Assembly: GCA_041663205.1 (NCBI GenBank)
Contig: JBAZQZ010000001.1
Location: 1 to 64,000 of the forward strand
Direction: 5' to 3'
DNA from: UM-FILTER-38-24 sp041663205
GTDB taxonomy: Bacteria > Patescibacteriota > Gracilibacteria > UBA1369 > LOWO2-01-FULL-3
Length of the DNA: 64,000 nt
A model generated the notes under the pieces. The model worked only from the letters and a program-made list of their open reading frames with translations, ran no database searches and was not told the DNA's origin. Below, in pieces: positions 46,322-55,042 of this stretch; position 1 is the stretch's first letter, and each line of letters starts with the position of its first letter. The translations under genes were made by a program, and so were the position numbers.

Positions 46322-49255
46322 ATGGGGAGTTTTTGGCTTAAAATACGGGTTTTTGTGGTACTGTTTTTGATGGTGTTTTCTAATGCCGGGGAAAATTTTA
46401 GATTTGATAAGGTGATAGATCTTGGAACTGCTGGGCGTGATGGTGGCGATTTTAATGTGGCGTACGCGGCGACGGGTGGGCCGGATGCTTTCGGGTATAC
46501 TTTTATAGACAGTAATGAGATGGGGGGGCCTCCATATAGCTGGGTGGATATTTCTTCTTCGGGAACTTCGGTGGGGAGTCGTGGGGATGATAATTCTTAC
46601 GGGCCTTATAATTTTGGTTTTACCTTTAATTTTTACGGGAGTGGCTATACGAGTTTTTACATTTGCAATAACGGATATGTAGCGTTTAATGATTCTTGTG
46701 CTTACAATAGCGAGGATATTGATCCCGCGAACGGGTATCCTCATAATTTTATTGCTCCCTTTTGGGATGATTTTAATACTTCAACGGATATACGTTATCA
46801 GGTGGAGACTGATAGGGTCATTGTTTCTTGGCTTGGAATTACACGGTGGAGTGCGTCCGGAAATGTTACTTTTCAGGTAATAATGAATAAAACGACGGAT
46901 GTTATTGTTTTTCAGTATTTGGATGCTTATTTTGGGACTGAGGGGTACGATTATGGGGCTTACGCGACTGTCGGAATGGAAAATTCCGATAGTAGTATCG
47001 GGCTTGAATATTCTTATCGGTTAGCCAGTTTGAGTGATGAGCTTGCGATATTGATCGGGCTCCCTCCCCCGCCGACATTTACGCAGTCCGGATACAGATT
47101 TTTTGATAATGCCAACAGTACCGATGTCGGGAGCGTGTTGGCGGCGCTGAATACGGAGGCGGAGTTGACCGAGTCCGGACAGGATTTTCGGTTGAGGATG
47201 CTTTTGCATGTGGACGATGCCGATGCTTTGCAGGATGATGCGAATTTTACGTTGCAATATGTGGATCCTGGAGGCGGGACTTGTGCTTCTCCGGCCGGAG
47301 GCACGCCGGCGAGTTGGACGGAGGTGACGACTTCCACGCATATTTCTTTTTATGATAATGCCACTCCGACGGATGGTTCTGCTTTAACTGGAAATGTGAG
47401 CGATCCGACTCATAGTACCGATACTATTGTGAATCAGACTTACGAAGAGGCAAATGATTTTTCAAATTCCGAGGGGGATATTCTGGAAGGGCAAGACGGG
47501 AAATGGGATTTTTCATTGTATGACAAAAATGGCGCGCCCGGGGAGACTTATTGTTTGAGGATCGTGACGAATGCCGATGAGGCGATTTCCGATTATACCG
47601 TTTATCCGTCTGTGACGATTTACGAGGGGCCGGATACTTACGGGTATTTTTTTGAAAATGTTACTTATAGTTGGAATGATATTTCTTCTTCGGGGACTTC
47701 GGTGGGGACGCTTGGGGATAGTTCTATGTATGGGCCTTATAATGTAGGTTTTACTTTTACTTATTATGGAAATGATTATACGCAATTTTATATTTGCAAT
47801 AACGGGTATATCACTTTTACTTCCGGAAGTTGCACAGACGCCAATTCAAGTATTCCGAGTGCGACCGATCCGGATAATATCATTGCTCCGTTTTGGGATG
47901 ATCTCTATACGGCCGGAGATATAAAGTATTACGGGGATGGGGATTCGCTTGTTGTTTCTTGGCTTGGGCTTAATCATTGGTCCTATTCGGGCGGGTATGT
48001 CACTTTTCAAATTATTTTGTATGAAAATGGGGATAAAATCACTTTTCAATATCAAGATACGGTTTTCGGGCTTTCAACTTATGATTATGGCGCTACCGCG
48101 ACAGTCGGAATAGAGGATGATGATGGAGGTGACGGGCTTCAGAGGGGGTATAATCAAGCATTTTTGTCTGATAGTTATGCAATGCAATTTTATATGGAGC
48201 CGGTTTATACTCAGTCGGGACACAGGTTTTTTGAGAATGATGATAGTACTGATGTTGGAAGTGTTTTGGCGGATCCTAATAATGACGGACTTCTGGCTGC
48301 GCCCGGGGATCCTTTCAGATTGAGAATGCTTATGCATGTGGATAGAAACGATGTGGAGTCTAGTAGGTTTACCGGAAAATTGCAGCTTGTTGGAATGGGG
48401 GCGGGAAGTTGCGCGTCTCCTTCGGGAGGTACTCCGGCGACATGGACGGACGTGAGCGGCAGTACGGCTATTGCGTGGAAGAATAATACGACGCCGGCGG
48501 ACGGGGCTTCTCTGATTGGTGGTATGACTGATCCTTCTCACGGAGGCGACGATGTGAATAATCAGACATATGAAGAGTCCAATAATTTTACAAATTCCGT
48601 GGCCGCGATAGGAAACGGCGAGGACGGTTTGTGGGATTTTGCGCTTTATGATTACGGGATGAGCGAGGATGAGGCTTATTGTTTTAGAATGGTGGAGTCG
48701 GACGGGACGGCTTTGGGTACGTACAGTTATTATCCGACTATGGTACTTGCGCCGGATGAGCAGACTTTGACTGTCAATATGTCCGGAAATGCTGCGGTTT
48801 TCGGGGGTTTGAGTTTTTTGGCTCCGAGATTTGCGGATTCAAGCACGGGGCAAAGTGTTGATCCGGACAATGGCGCTCATAATTTTAATATTTCTTCAAG
48901 CGGGATGTATTCTTTGACAGTGAGGGGGGCGACCTTGGAAAGGGACGGGTCTACGAGTATTTCCGCGATTACAGGAAGTCCCGCGGTTTCTTCGCCGGGG
49001 GATGAGCAGTTTGGAATATGGGTTGAAAATTTGAATGGGGGCGGGGTGGTGGACAGTGATTATGACGGTGGAGCCGGCGATGATGAGTTTTTTTATGGGG
49101 CGGGAGCTAATATTCCCGATGAAATCGGGGGGTGTTCAAGCGGATGCGATATTTCCACGACTTTTTATCTGCATTATTTGGCGAATATCGCTGACGATAC
49201 GGAGGCGGGGAGTTATACAACAGATTTGACCTATATTGTGACCGGAACGTTTTAG
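46322..49255 (+). CDS. Large secreted protein: duplicated ~380-residue module plus WxL-like C-terminal domain
   Basis: 977 residues. Signal peptide WLKIRVFVVLFLMVFSNAG. Two copies of a ~380-residue module occupy ~49-430 and ~435-810. Each begins YSW(V/N)DISSSGTSVG...YGPYN(F/V)GFTF, contains FYICNNGY(V/I)(A/T)F and IIAPFWDDxxT, which is the pattern of NIDO/nidogen-like extracellular domains, and ends with QSGxRFF(D/E)NxxSTDVGSVLA ... DFRLRMLxHVD. Residues ~815-977 form a beta domain ending FYLHYLANIADDTEAGSYTTDLTYIVTGTF. The same domain ends the protein at 49423 and resembles WxL domains (final YxxxLTWTL). Probably an adhesin or surface-fibre component. Confidence 0.72.
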   Translation: MGSFWLKIRVFVVLFLMVFSNAGENFRFDKVIDLGTAGRDGGDFNVAYAATGGPDAFGYTFIDSNEMGGPPYSWVDISSSGTSVGSRGDDNSYGPYNFGFTFNFYGSGYTSFYICNNGYVAFNDSCAYNSEDIDPANGYPHNFIAPFWDDFNTSTDIRYQVETDRVIVSWLGITRWSASGNVTFQVIMNKTTDVIVFQYLDAYFGTEGYDYGAYATVGMENSDSSIGLEYSYRLASLSDELAILIGLPPPPTFTQSGYRFFDNANSTDVGSVLAALNTEAELTESGQDFRLRMLLHVDDADALQDDANFTLQYVDPGGGTCASPAGGTPASWTEVTTSTHISFYDNATPTDGSALTGNVSDPTHSTDTIVNQTYEEANDFSNSEGDILEGQDGKWDFSLYDKNGAPGETYCLRIVTNADEAISDYTVYPSVTIYEGPDTYGYFFENVTYSWNDISSSGTSVGTLGDSSMYGPYNVGFTFTYYGNDYTQFYICNNGYITFTSGSCTDANSSIPSATDPDNIIAPFWDDLYTAGDIKYYGDGDSLVVSWLGLNHWSYSGGYVTFQIILYENGDKITFQYQDTVFGLSTYDYGATATVGIEDDDGGDGLQRGYNQAFLSDSYAMQFYMEPVYTQSGHRFFENDDSTDVGSVLADPNNDGLLAAPGDPFRLRMLMHVDRNDVESSRFTGKLQLVGMGAGSCASPSGGTPATWTDVSGSTAIAWKNNTTPADGASLIGGMTDPSHGGDDVNNQTYEESNNFTNSVAAIGNGEDGLWDFALYDYGMSEDEAYCFRMVESDGTALGTYSYYPTMVLAPDEQTLTVNMSGNAAVFGGLSFLAPRFADSSTGQSVDPDNGAHNFNISSSGMYSLTVRGATLERDGSTSISAITGSPAVSSPGDEQFGIWVENLNGGGVVDSDYDGGAGDDEFFYGAGANIPDEIGGCSSGCDISTTFYLHYLANIADDTEAGSYTTDLTYIVTGTF

Positions 49256-49361
49256 GGATACCGAGATGTTTTGGGATGGTGGGATTTTGAAATTATCCTT
49301 TATTTTTAAAATTTGGATAGTCGTTTTTTTGCTTGCTTGTAGATTTTTCTCGTAGTAGGGC

Positions 49362-49395
49362 TATACTTTTTTTAAGTTTTGCGCCAGGGCGGCGC
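49362..49395 (+). promoter_or_regulatory. -10 box and leader hairpin of the second WxL-like gene
   Basis: TATACT (49362-49367) is followed by TTTTTTAAGTTTT, nearly the leader of the SLH-like gene at 11791. It is then interrupted by a hairpin GCGCC-agggc-GGCGC (49381-49395) before the shared CATTCCTATG start context. The leader is therefore about 25 nt longer than usual. The rest of the 49256-49422 gap shows no gene. Confidence 0.45.
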
Positions 49396-49422
49396 GTTCA
49401 TATAGTTCTTAAAATCATTCCT

Positions 49423-50511
49423 ATGTCTATTTTGAATAAGTTTGAAGATGTTTTTGTTTCATTTTTGGTGTTTGCGCTAGTTTTCTTTGTGGGCGTGCCG
49501 GTGGTGGAGAGATTTGAGGCCGGGGCGGCGGCGTTGACGGCTGTTTCGGACACTCTTAGTACAAATAAGGCTAGTACTGCGGCTAATCATACAATAGGTT
49601 TTGTGACTTCGACTGGGGCTGGAGATGTTACTGATACTATAGTGGTTACGTTTGATGCCGGTTTTAGTCTTTCCGGTTCTACTCCCGGGGCTATAGCTGT
49701 GGGAGATGTTGATTTGGCCAGTGGTGCTAATCCTGGGGCTCTTGTTGATAAAACTCTTGCGGCCGGGGCGGCTACTGATAGTGCGTGGGGTTTTGTAATA
49801 TCTGGGCAAACTATGACGTTTACTCATCCTTCAAATGCCGCTAATGGTGATATTGCTGAAGGTGATTTGGTTACAATAGAGATAGGAGTAAATGCTGGTG
49901 GTACTAATAAAATTGTTAATTCTACTCTTGGAACCTATTATATTGATGTGGCGGGAACGTTTGGGGATACGGGGGATATGGCTGTTGCGGTAGTTACTGA
50001 CCCGGACGTTGATGTGACGGCTACAGTTAATGCGGTTGAAACATTGACGCTCACTATTAGTAGTACTACAGTTACTTTTGGGGCGCTGAGTCTTTTGCAT
50101 ACCAAGTATGCAGGTGCGTCCGGAAGCGAAAGTGAACAAATTTCTCATACGGTGGAGGTGAATACTTCTGCTACCAGTGGGTATAGTTTGGCGGTTACAG
50201 GGGCGACGTTGACTAATGGTGGAAATAATATAGATGCGATCGGGGGGACCGAGGTTGTTCCCACTGTTGGGACTGAGGAATTTGGTATGAGAGTTGGTGT
50301 TGCTTCCGGGACAGGTACTGCATCAGCTCCCTATAATGATGTTACTCCAAAGTATGCTTACAATGGAGTTAGTGGGCTTAGTGAAATTGCGTCTAATTCG
50401 GGTGATGACGATGATACTTACAATATATACTATATGGCTAATATTGCTGATGATACTGTGGCGGCCAGTTACTCTACTGCTCTTACTTATGTTGCTACTG
50501 GAATGTTTTAG
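49423..50511 (+). CDS. Secreted WxL-like surface protein
   Basis: 362 residues from ATG 49423 (MSILNKFEDVFVSFLVFALVFFVGVPVVERFEAGAAALT), a signal anchor or signal peptide ending AGA-A. The mature N-terminal half (DTLSTNKASTAANHTIGFVTSTGAGDVTDTIVVTFDAGFSLSGS) is a Thr/Ala/Gly-rich beta domain. The C-terminal ~150 residues (TLTLTISSTTVTFGALSL ... FGMRVGV ... TYNIYYMANIADDTVAASYSTALTYVATGMF) match the end of the 977-residue protein upstream. WxL domains bind peptidoglycan. The Trp of the first WxL motif is not evident, so 'WxL-like' is the fair label. Composition is lower in G than its neighbours. Confidence 0.68.
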   Translation: MSILNKFEDVFVSFLVFALVFFVGVPVVERFEAGAAALTAVSDTLSTNKASTAANHTIGFVTSTGAGDVTDTIVVTFDAGFSLSGSTPGAIAVGDVDLASGANPGALVDKTLAAGAATDSAWGFVISGQTMTFTHPSNAANGDIAEGDLVTIEIGVNAGGTNKIVNSTLGTYYIDVAGTFGDTGDMAVAVVTDPDVDVTATVNAVETLTLTISSTTVTFGALSLLHTKYAGASGSESEQISHTVEVNTSATSGYSLAVTGATLTNGGNNIDAIGGTEVVPTVGTEEFGMRVGVASGTGTASAPYNDVTPKYAYNGVSGLSEIASNSGDDDDTYNIYYMANIADDTVAASYSTALTYVATGMF

Positions 50512-50533
50512 TTAATTTTGCTATTTTACGGTT

Positions 50534-51568
50534 ATGAAAAAGATTTTGTTTTCAGTGGTGGGGGTGGTGTTGGCGGTTTTGATTGTTTCTTTTGATGTAA
50601 GTGCGCTTACGGTTGCGCCGACGAAGGTTGAGATAAAGGGGAATCCGGGGGAGACGGTGACGGCGGAGTTTGAGCTGAAGAATGAGCAGAAAGGGGCGAT
50701 TACGTTTTATCCTTCGTATGAGAATTTTGAGGCGAACGGGGAGGAGGGGACGCCGAATTTTGTGCCGGGGGATAACGGACTGGCGGCGTGGATGAGGACT
50801 GATAAAGAGAGCATCACTTTGGAACCGGGGAAATATATCAAAATGCCTTTTACGGTGACTATTCCGAAAGATGCGGAGCCGGGCGGGTATTTTGCGGCGA
50901 TTTTTTGGGGGACTCAGCCGCCGGCGAGCAGTGGTGAAACTGCTGTTTCCATCGGAGCGAAGACGGGAATTTTGGTTTTGTTGACGGTGAACGGAGAAGT
51001 CAGAGAGGGCGGAAATTTGCTTGGATTCGGGACGAAAGATGATGCGAGATTTTTTAATTCTTTGCCGGTTACATTTGCTTACAGATTTCAAAATGGCGGA
51101 GGAGACAGGATAAAACCGCTTGGAGACGTGGTTATCAAAAATATGCTTTGGTTCACAAAGACTAAATTTTCGGCAAATAAAAATGACGGGAATGTTTTGC
51201 CGGGGAGCGTGAGGAGGTTTGAGGCGACGTGGGAAGGGAAAAAAGTGGTTGAGAGCGGAGAGGAGGCTTTGGCTTCGGACGGGGCGAAAGTTGAAAGCAA
51301 TTTTGTCGGAAGGTTTTTTGAGACGGTTTCTTATCAATGGAAAAATTTTGCGATGGGAATGTATATCGCGAATCTTGATTTGGCGTTTGGGGCTGAGGGA
51401 AAAACGGTTTCGGACAGTTTTGTGTTTTTTGTTTTGCCATGGCAGTTGATGATTGTTCTGATTGTGATTTTGTTGGTTGCGTTTACGGTGTTGAGGGTGT
51501 TTGTAAGAAAATACAATAAGTGGATTATTGCGCAGGCTACGGGCGGAAATAGAAGGTTAAGGAAATAA
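50534..51568 (+). CDS. DUF916-like (WxL-interacting) membrane-anchored protein
   Basis: 344 residues. Signal peptide MKKILFSVVGVVLAVLIVSFDVSA, then a beta-sandwich LTVAPTKVEIKGNPGETVTAEFELKNEQKGAITFYPSYENFEANGEEGTP, LEPGKYIKMPFTVTIPKDAEPGGYFAAIFWGTQPP that fits DUF916, the N-terminal domain of proteins encoded beside WxL proteins in Firmicutes. A second beta domain follows (to ~300), then one membrane helix (VLPWQLMIVLIVILLVAFTVLRVFV) and a basic cytoplasmic tail. It should hold or display the WxL-like proteins encoded immediately upstream. The dockerin gene follows after 5 bp. Confidence 0.78.
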   Translation: MKKILFSVVGVVLAVLIVSFDVSALTVAPTKVEIKGNPGETVTAEFELKNEQKGAITFYPSYENFEANGEEGTPNFVPGDNGLAAWMRTDKESITLEPGKYIKMPFTVTIPKDAEPGGYFAAIFWGTQPPASSGETAVSIGAKTGILVLLTVNGEVREGGNLLGFGTKDDARFFNSLPVTFAYRFQNGGGDRIKPLGDVVIKNMLWFTKTKFSANKNDGNVLPGSVRRFEATWEGKKVVESGEEALASDGAKVESNFVGRFFETVSYQWKNFAMGMYIANLDLAFGAEGKTVSDSFVFFVLPWQLMIVLIVILLVAFTVLRVFVRKYNKWIIAQATGGNRRLRK

Positions 51569-51573
51569 ATTTT

Positions 51574-52479
51574 ATGAGAATAAAAAAGATAAGCCGGATA
51601 GTTTTGTGTGTGGTTCTGTTCGCGTTTTTCGTGGGAACGGCTTTTGCGGAGGAATCGGCGACGGTTACTGTTTCTGCGACGGTGGAGGGGCATTCTTATT
51701 CTTCTTCCGGTGACGGTGATAGTGGGAGCAGGGTTATTCCTTATGTCAGTTTTTCGGGGTATGCGTATTCCGGAGCAAAAGTTTATGTCGAGAGCGATGC
51801 TCAGAGTGTGGCGGTTTTTGATTCCGCCGCAAGCGGTTGGTTTTCATATAATGTTTACGGAATTTCTTCGGGGATTCATAATTTTTCCGTTTATGCGAAG
51901 GATATAAAAGGAAATTTTTCGAAAAGTGTTTCTTTTTTGATTGATGTTCCGAGTTCTTCGATTACAAATGTTTCGAATATTTTTGTTCCGCCGACTGTCA
52001 GTGTCGATAAGGTGATGTATGGCATCAAAGAGAAAATTGTGTTTAGCGGATACGGTGTGCCGAATGCTCCCGTTTATGTGGTCGTGAATTCTTTTGACGG
52101 TGCGCTGAAAAGTTTTTCCAAACAGGTTTTGTCGGATTCGAGTGGGTATTTTGAATATGTCCCGACGGCTGATGTTTTCGGGTATGGTGGATATTTCGTT
52201 AGTGCGAGATCGCTCTTTGGAGGGGTTTTTTCGTTGTTTGGCAAGGAGGTTGAATTTCAAATAATGGATAGAATTTCTTTGTCTGCGACTTCGTCCAAAT
52301 GTTCGCAAAAAGTTGATTTGAACAAGGATTGCAAGGTGGATATTTTGGATTTTTTTATCGAGTTGAAGTGGTATAAAAAACCGCTTAAGAAAGCCGTGGA
52401 AAAGAGGTTTGATTTTAACGGGGATAACAAGGTTGATTTGGCCGATTTCAGTATGATGGCTTTTTATTGGACGAGATAA
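51574..52479 (+). CDS. Secreted protein with C-terminal dockerin-like EF-hand pair
   Basis: 301 residues. Signal peptide MRIKKISRIVLCVVLFAFFVGTAFA. Two Ig-like beta domains follow: PYVSFSGYAYSGAKVYVESDAQSVAVFDSAASGWFSYNVYGISSGIHNFSVYAKDIKG and VSVDKVMYGIKEKIVFSGYGVPNAPVYVVVNSFDG. The C-terminus has two calcium loops, DLNKDCKVDILDFFIELKWY and DFNGDNKVDLADFSMMAFYW, the classic duplicated type I dockerin. Dockerins bind cohesin domains with high affinity in a Ca2+-dependent way. A cohesin-like protein is encoded by the next gene (13-bp gap), so they probably form a surface complex. Confidence 0.85.
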   Translation: MRIKKISRIVLCVVLFAFFVGTAFAEESATVTVSATVEGHSYSSSGDGDSGSRVIPYVSFSGYAYSGAKVYVESDAQSVAVFDSAASGWFSYNVYGISSGIHNFSVYAKDIKGNFSKSVSFLIDVPSSSITNVSNIFVPPTVSVDKVMYGIKEKIVFSGYGVPNAPVYVVVNSFDGALKSFSKQVLSDSSGYFEYVPTADVFGYGGYFVSARSLFGGVFSLFGKEVEFQIMDRISLSATSSKCSQKVDLNKDCKVDILDFFIELKWYKKPLKKAVEKRFDFNGDNKVDLADFSMMAFYWTR

Positions 52480-52492
52480 TAAAAGTATTTTT

Positions 52493-53431
52493 ATGATAAA
52501 AAATGTTCTAAAAATTTGTGGATTCTGGGTCTTTTTTGCGATGGTTTCTTCCAGTGTTTTTGCGGTGAGTGTAGAGGTCACGTTGTTTAAAAAAGAGTTT
52601 TCCGTGAACGATCAATTCGAGGTTTTTTTCAAGGTTGATGCGCAGGGGAAAGACATAAATGCGATGCAGGGGAAAGTGGATTTTTCGTCGAATGTTTTTT
52701 CTGTTGTGGAAATAAAAGACGGAAATTCGATTGTCGGAAAGTGGGTTGAGAAGCCTGTGGTTTCGGGGGGGGCGGGTGGTTTTTTGGGGGGGATCAATTT
52801 TTCTTATATTATTCCGAACGGGTATAAGGGGGTTTTAAGTCCTTATTATGGCGGATATAAGCCCGGGAAAATGTTTTCGATTATTTTTTCGGCGAAAAAA
52901 GCGGGGACGGGATATATAAAAATTTCGGACGGAAAGGCGTATTTGAATGACGGAGATGCCACTAAAATGAATGTGTCTTCGAATGTTTTGTCGTTGAATA
53001 TTTCCGCAGTCGGGGTTTCTTCCGGAGGGACGATGGTCAAGAAAAGTTCACCGAATTCCATGGATGTTTTGGCTCCCGATAAGTTTGCGCTGGTTCTTTC
53101 GAAGGATGAAAATATTTCCGAGGGGAAGTGGTTTTTGGCTTTTGACGCCAAGGATAATGATAGTGGTGTTGATCATTATGAGGTTTATGAAAGTCTTTTA
53201 GAGGGGTATTCTGACGGGGCTTGGAGCGAGGCGGAAAGCCCTTATGTCCTTAAGGATCAAAATCTTTCGAGCTATGTTTACGTGAAGGCTGTCGATGGAA
53301 ACGGGAATGGCAAAGTAGAGACTTTTGAGCCTTCAAATATTCGGCCTTGGTACAGTTATTTTTCTTTTTGGATCGCCGTTGTTTTTGGCGGCTTGGTCGT
53401 GTTTTTTGCAATTAAGAAAGTGCGGATTTGA
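52493..53431 (+). CDS. Membrane-anchored cohesin-like protein
   Basis: 312 residues. Signal peptide MIKNVLKICGFWVFFAMVSSSVFA. Residues ~27-170 have the cohesin pattern: KEFSVNDQFEVFFKVDAQGKDINAMQGKVDFSSNVFSVVEIKDGNSIVGKW ... GKMFSIIFSAKKAGTGYIKISDGKAYLNDGDATKM, like the FxVGDxFxVxVxVxxxx..GxxxxLxYDxxxL of cohesins. An Ig-like domain follows (WFLAFDAKDNDSGVDHYEVYES ... YVYVKAVDGNGN), then a C-terminal membrane helix (YFSFWIAVVFGGLVVFFAI) and basic tail. It should tether the dockerin protein to the cell. The gene overlaps the convergent sufU by 20 bp. Confidence 0.78.
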   Translation: MIKNVLKICGFWVFFAMVSSSVFAVSVEVTLFKKEFSVNDQFEVFFKVDAQGKDINAMQGKVDFSSNVFSVVEIKDGNSIVGKWVEKPVVSGGAGGFLGGINFSYIIPNGYKGVLSPYYGGYKPGKMFSIIFSAKKAGTGYIKISDGKAYLNDGDATKMNVSSNVLSLNISAVGVSSGGTMVKKSSPNSMDVLAPDKFALVLSKDENISEGKWFLAFDAKDNDSGVDHYEVYESLLEGYSDGAWSEAESPYVLKDQNLSSYVYVKAVDGNGNGKVETFEPSNIRPWYSYFSFWIAVVFGGLVVFFAIKKVRI

Positions 53432-53798
53432 TGGTTTTTGCGGCCAAGAGTGCGCATTTTGAACGGGTCGGGGAGATTTCGATTTTCAGGAGAGCGTAGA
53501 CTTGTTCCGGGGTTATTTTTTTTGCTTGAGCTACCTTTTTGCCTTTGAGGAATTCGGTGAGCATTGATGCGGCGGCTTGGCTTATCGCACAGCCTTCTCC
53601 TTCGAAGGAAATGTCTTCGATGATTTGAGTCGCTTTCGCGGTGCAAGTTTTTTTGTCGGAAATTTTTATGTAAATTTTTATTCTGTCGCCGCAGAGCGGA
53701 TTGTCTTCCTCGGCCTTGTGCGTGGCATTTTTAAGATGTCCTTTGTTGTGAGGATTTTTGTAGTGGTCCAAAATTATTTCCGAGTAAATGTCTGACAT
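53412..53798 (-). CDS. sufU: SufU/IscU-like iron-sulfur scaffold or sulfur-transfer protein
   Basis: 128 residues: MSDIYSEIILDHYKNPHNKGHL is the family start, NPLCGDRIKIYIKI holds the first Cys and zinc-ligand Asp, SFEGEGCAISQAAASML the second, and TRSKCALLAAKTI the third. The insertion typical of Firmicute SufU is present in part (FLKGKKVAQAKKITPEQVYALLKI). It takes sulfur from SufS. Last gene of the SUF operon, 10 bp after sufS; it lies convergent with the cohesin gene. Confidence 0.9.
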   Translation of the reverse strand: MSDIYSEIILDHYKNPHNKGHLKNATHKAEEDNPLCGDRIKIYIKISDKKTCTAKATQIIEDISFEGEGCAISQAAASMLTEFLKGKKVAQAKKITPEQVYALLKIEISPTRSKCALLAAKTIKSALS

Positions 53799-53807
53799 GT
53801 TGTTTTG

Positions 53808-55040
53808 CTATTTTGCGAAAATTTTAAAAAGTTTTTTTAGGGCGAGGTCCGTGCGGTTTATGTCGTCTTCAGTGTTGTAAATCGAGAAGCTGATTCGGGC
53901 TGTTGCGGGGATGCCGAGGCGTGACATTAACGGCTGATTGCAGTGATGGCCGGCGCGGATCGCGATGCCTTCTTTGTTGAAAACTTCCGCGATGTCGTGC
54001 GGGTGAATTTCATCTATTACAAAAGAAATTACAGGGCCGGATTCTTCGAGATTTTTTGGTTTGATGATTTTTATTTGTTTGTGTGTTTGTAGCATTTTAA
54101 CGGCTTTTTTTGCGAGGGACATTTCGCAATTTTTTATGTTTTCGATTCCCAGTTTTTCTATGAATGTCATTGCTTTATCAAATCCAACCACGTCCGCGAC
54201 GCTTGGCGTGCCGGCTTCGAATTTCCACGGGGTGTCATTGAAAAGAGTGCAGGTTTCTTTGACGGATTTTATCATGTCGCCGCCGTATAAGAATGGTGGT
54301 AATTTGTCGAGCAATTGTTTTTTCCCGTAAAGTACGCCGACTCCAAAAGGGCCGAACATTTTGTGACTTGAAAATACGAAAAAGTCGCAATCCATTTTTT
54401 GTACGTCGGTATGTTCGTGGGCTATGGACTGCGCTCCGTCGATCATTACGAGTGCGCCGACTTCGTGTGCGCGTTTGATGACTTTTTGGATATCCGGAAT
54501 TGTTCCGGTTACGTTTGACATTGCGGAAATGCAGACTAATTTTATGTTTTTTCCTTTGATTAATTTTTCAAATTCCACCATGTCGAGAGTGTAGTCGTCT
54601 TTTACCGGAATAACGGAAAGTGTGAATCCTTTTTTTCGCGCCATTGTTTGCCACGGGACGAAATTTGCGTGATGCTCGAGTGCCGTTGTGATGACCGTGT
54701 CGCCTTTTTTGAGCATGTTGTCGCTAAGAGTGTATGCGAGGAGGTTTATCGATTCGGTTGTGTTTTTTGTGAAAATAATTTCTTCAAAAGATTTTGCGTT
54801 GATGAATTTTGCAGTGTGTTTTCTTGTGTCTTCGTACATTTTTGTGGCTTTTTCGGAGAGGTCGTAAATGCCGCGATGGATGTTTGAGTTGCATGTTTCG
54901 TAGAAGTCTTTTATCGCATCTATAACCACTTTCGGGCGTTGCGTGGTTGCGGCGTTGTCGAGGTAAACCAAGTTTTTATTTTCTTTTTTTGAGAAAATCG
55001 GGAATAGTTTTTTGATTTTTTTCGGGTCGATTTTTGGCAT
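53808..55040 (-). CDS. sufS: Cysteine desulfurase SufS
   Basis: 410 residues, class V aminotransferase fold. The PLP lysine is in FFVFSSHKMFGPFGVGVLYG, the PLP-binding region is TALEHHANFVPWQ...MIDGAQSIAHE, and the catalytic Cys loop is IRAGHHCNQPLM (SufS-type RxGxHCxQP). It removes sulfur from cysteine to give alanine plus a persulfide for Fe-S assembly. It follows the short sufD-like gene by 2 bp in the operon. Confidence 0.95.
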   Translation of the reverse strand: MPKIDPKKIKKLFPIFSKKENKNLVYLDNAATTQRPKVVIDAIKDFYETCNSNIHRGIYDLSEKATKMYEDTRKHTAKFINAKSFEEIIFTKNTTESINLLAYTLSDNMLKKGDTVITTALEHHANFVPWQTMARKKGFTLSVIPVKDDYTLDMVEFEKLIKGKNIKLVCISAMSNVTGTIPDIQKVIKRAHEVGALVMIDGAQSIAHEHTDVQKMDCDFFVFSSHKMFGPFGVGVLYGKKQLLDKLPPFLYGGDMIKSVKETCTLFNDTPWKFEAGTPSVADVVGFDKAMTFIEKLGIENIKNCEMSLAKKAVKMLQTHKQIKIIKPKNLEESGPVISFVIDEIHPHDIAEVFNKEGIAIRAGHHCNQPLMSRLGIPATARISFSIYNTEDDINRTDLALKKLFKIFAK

Positions 55041-55042
55041 GA

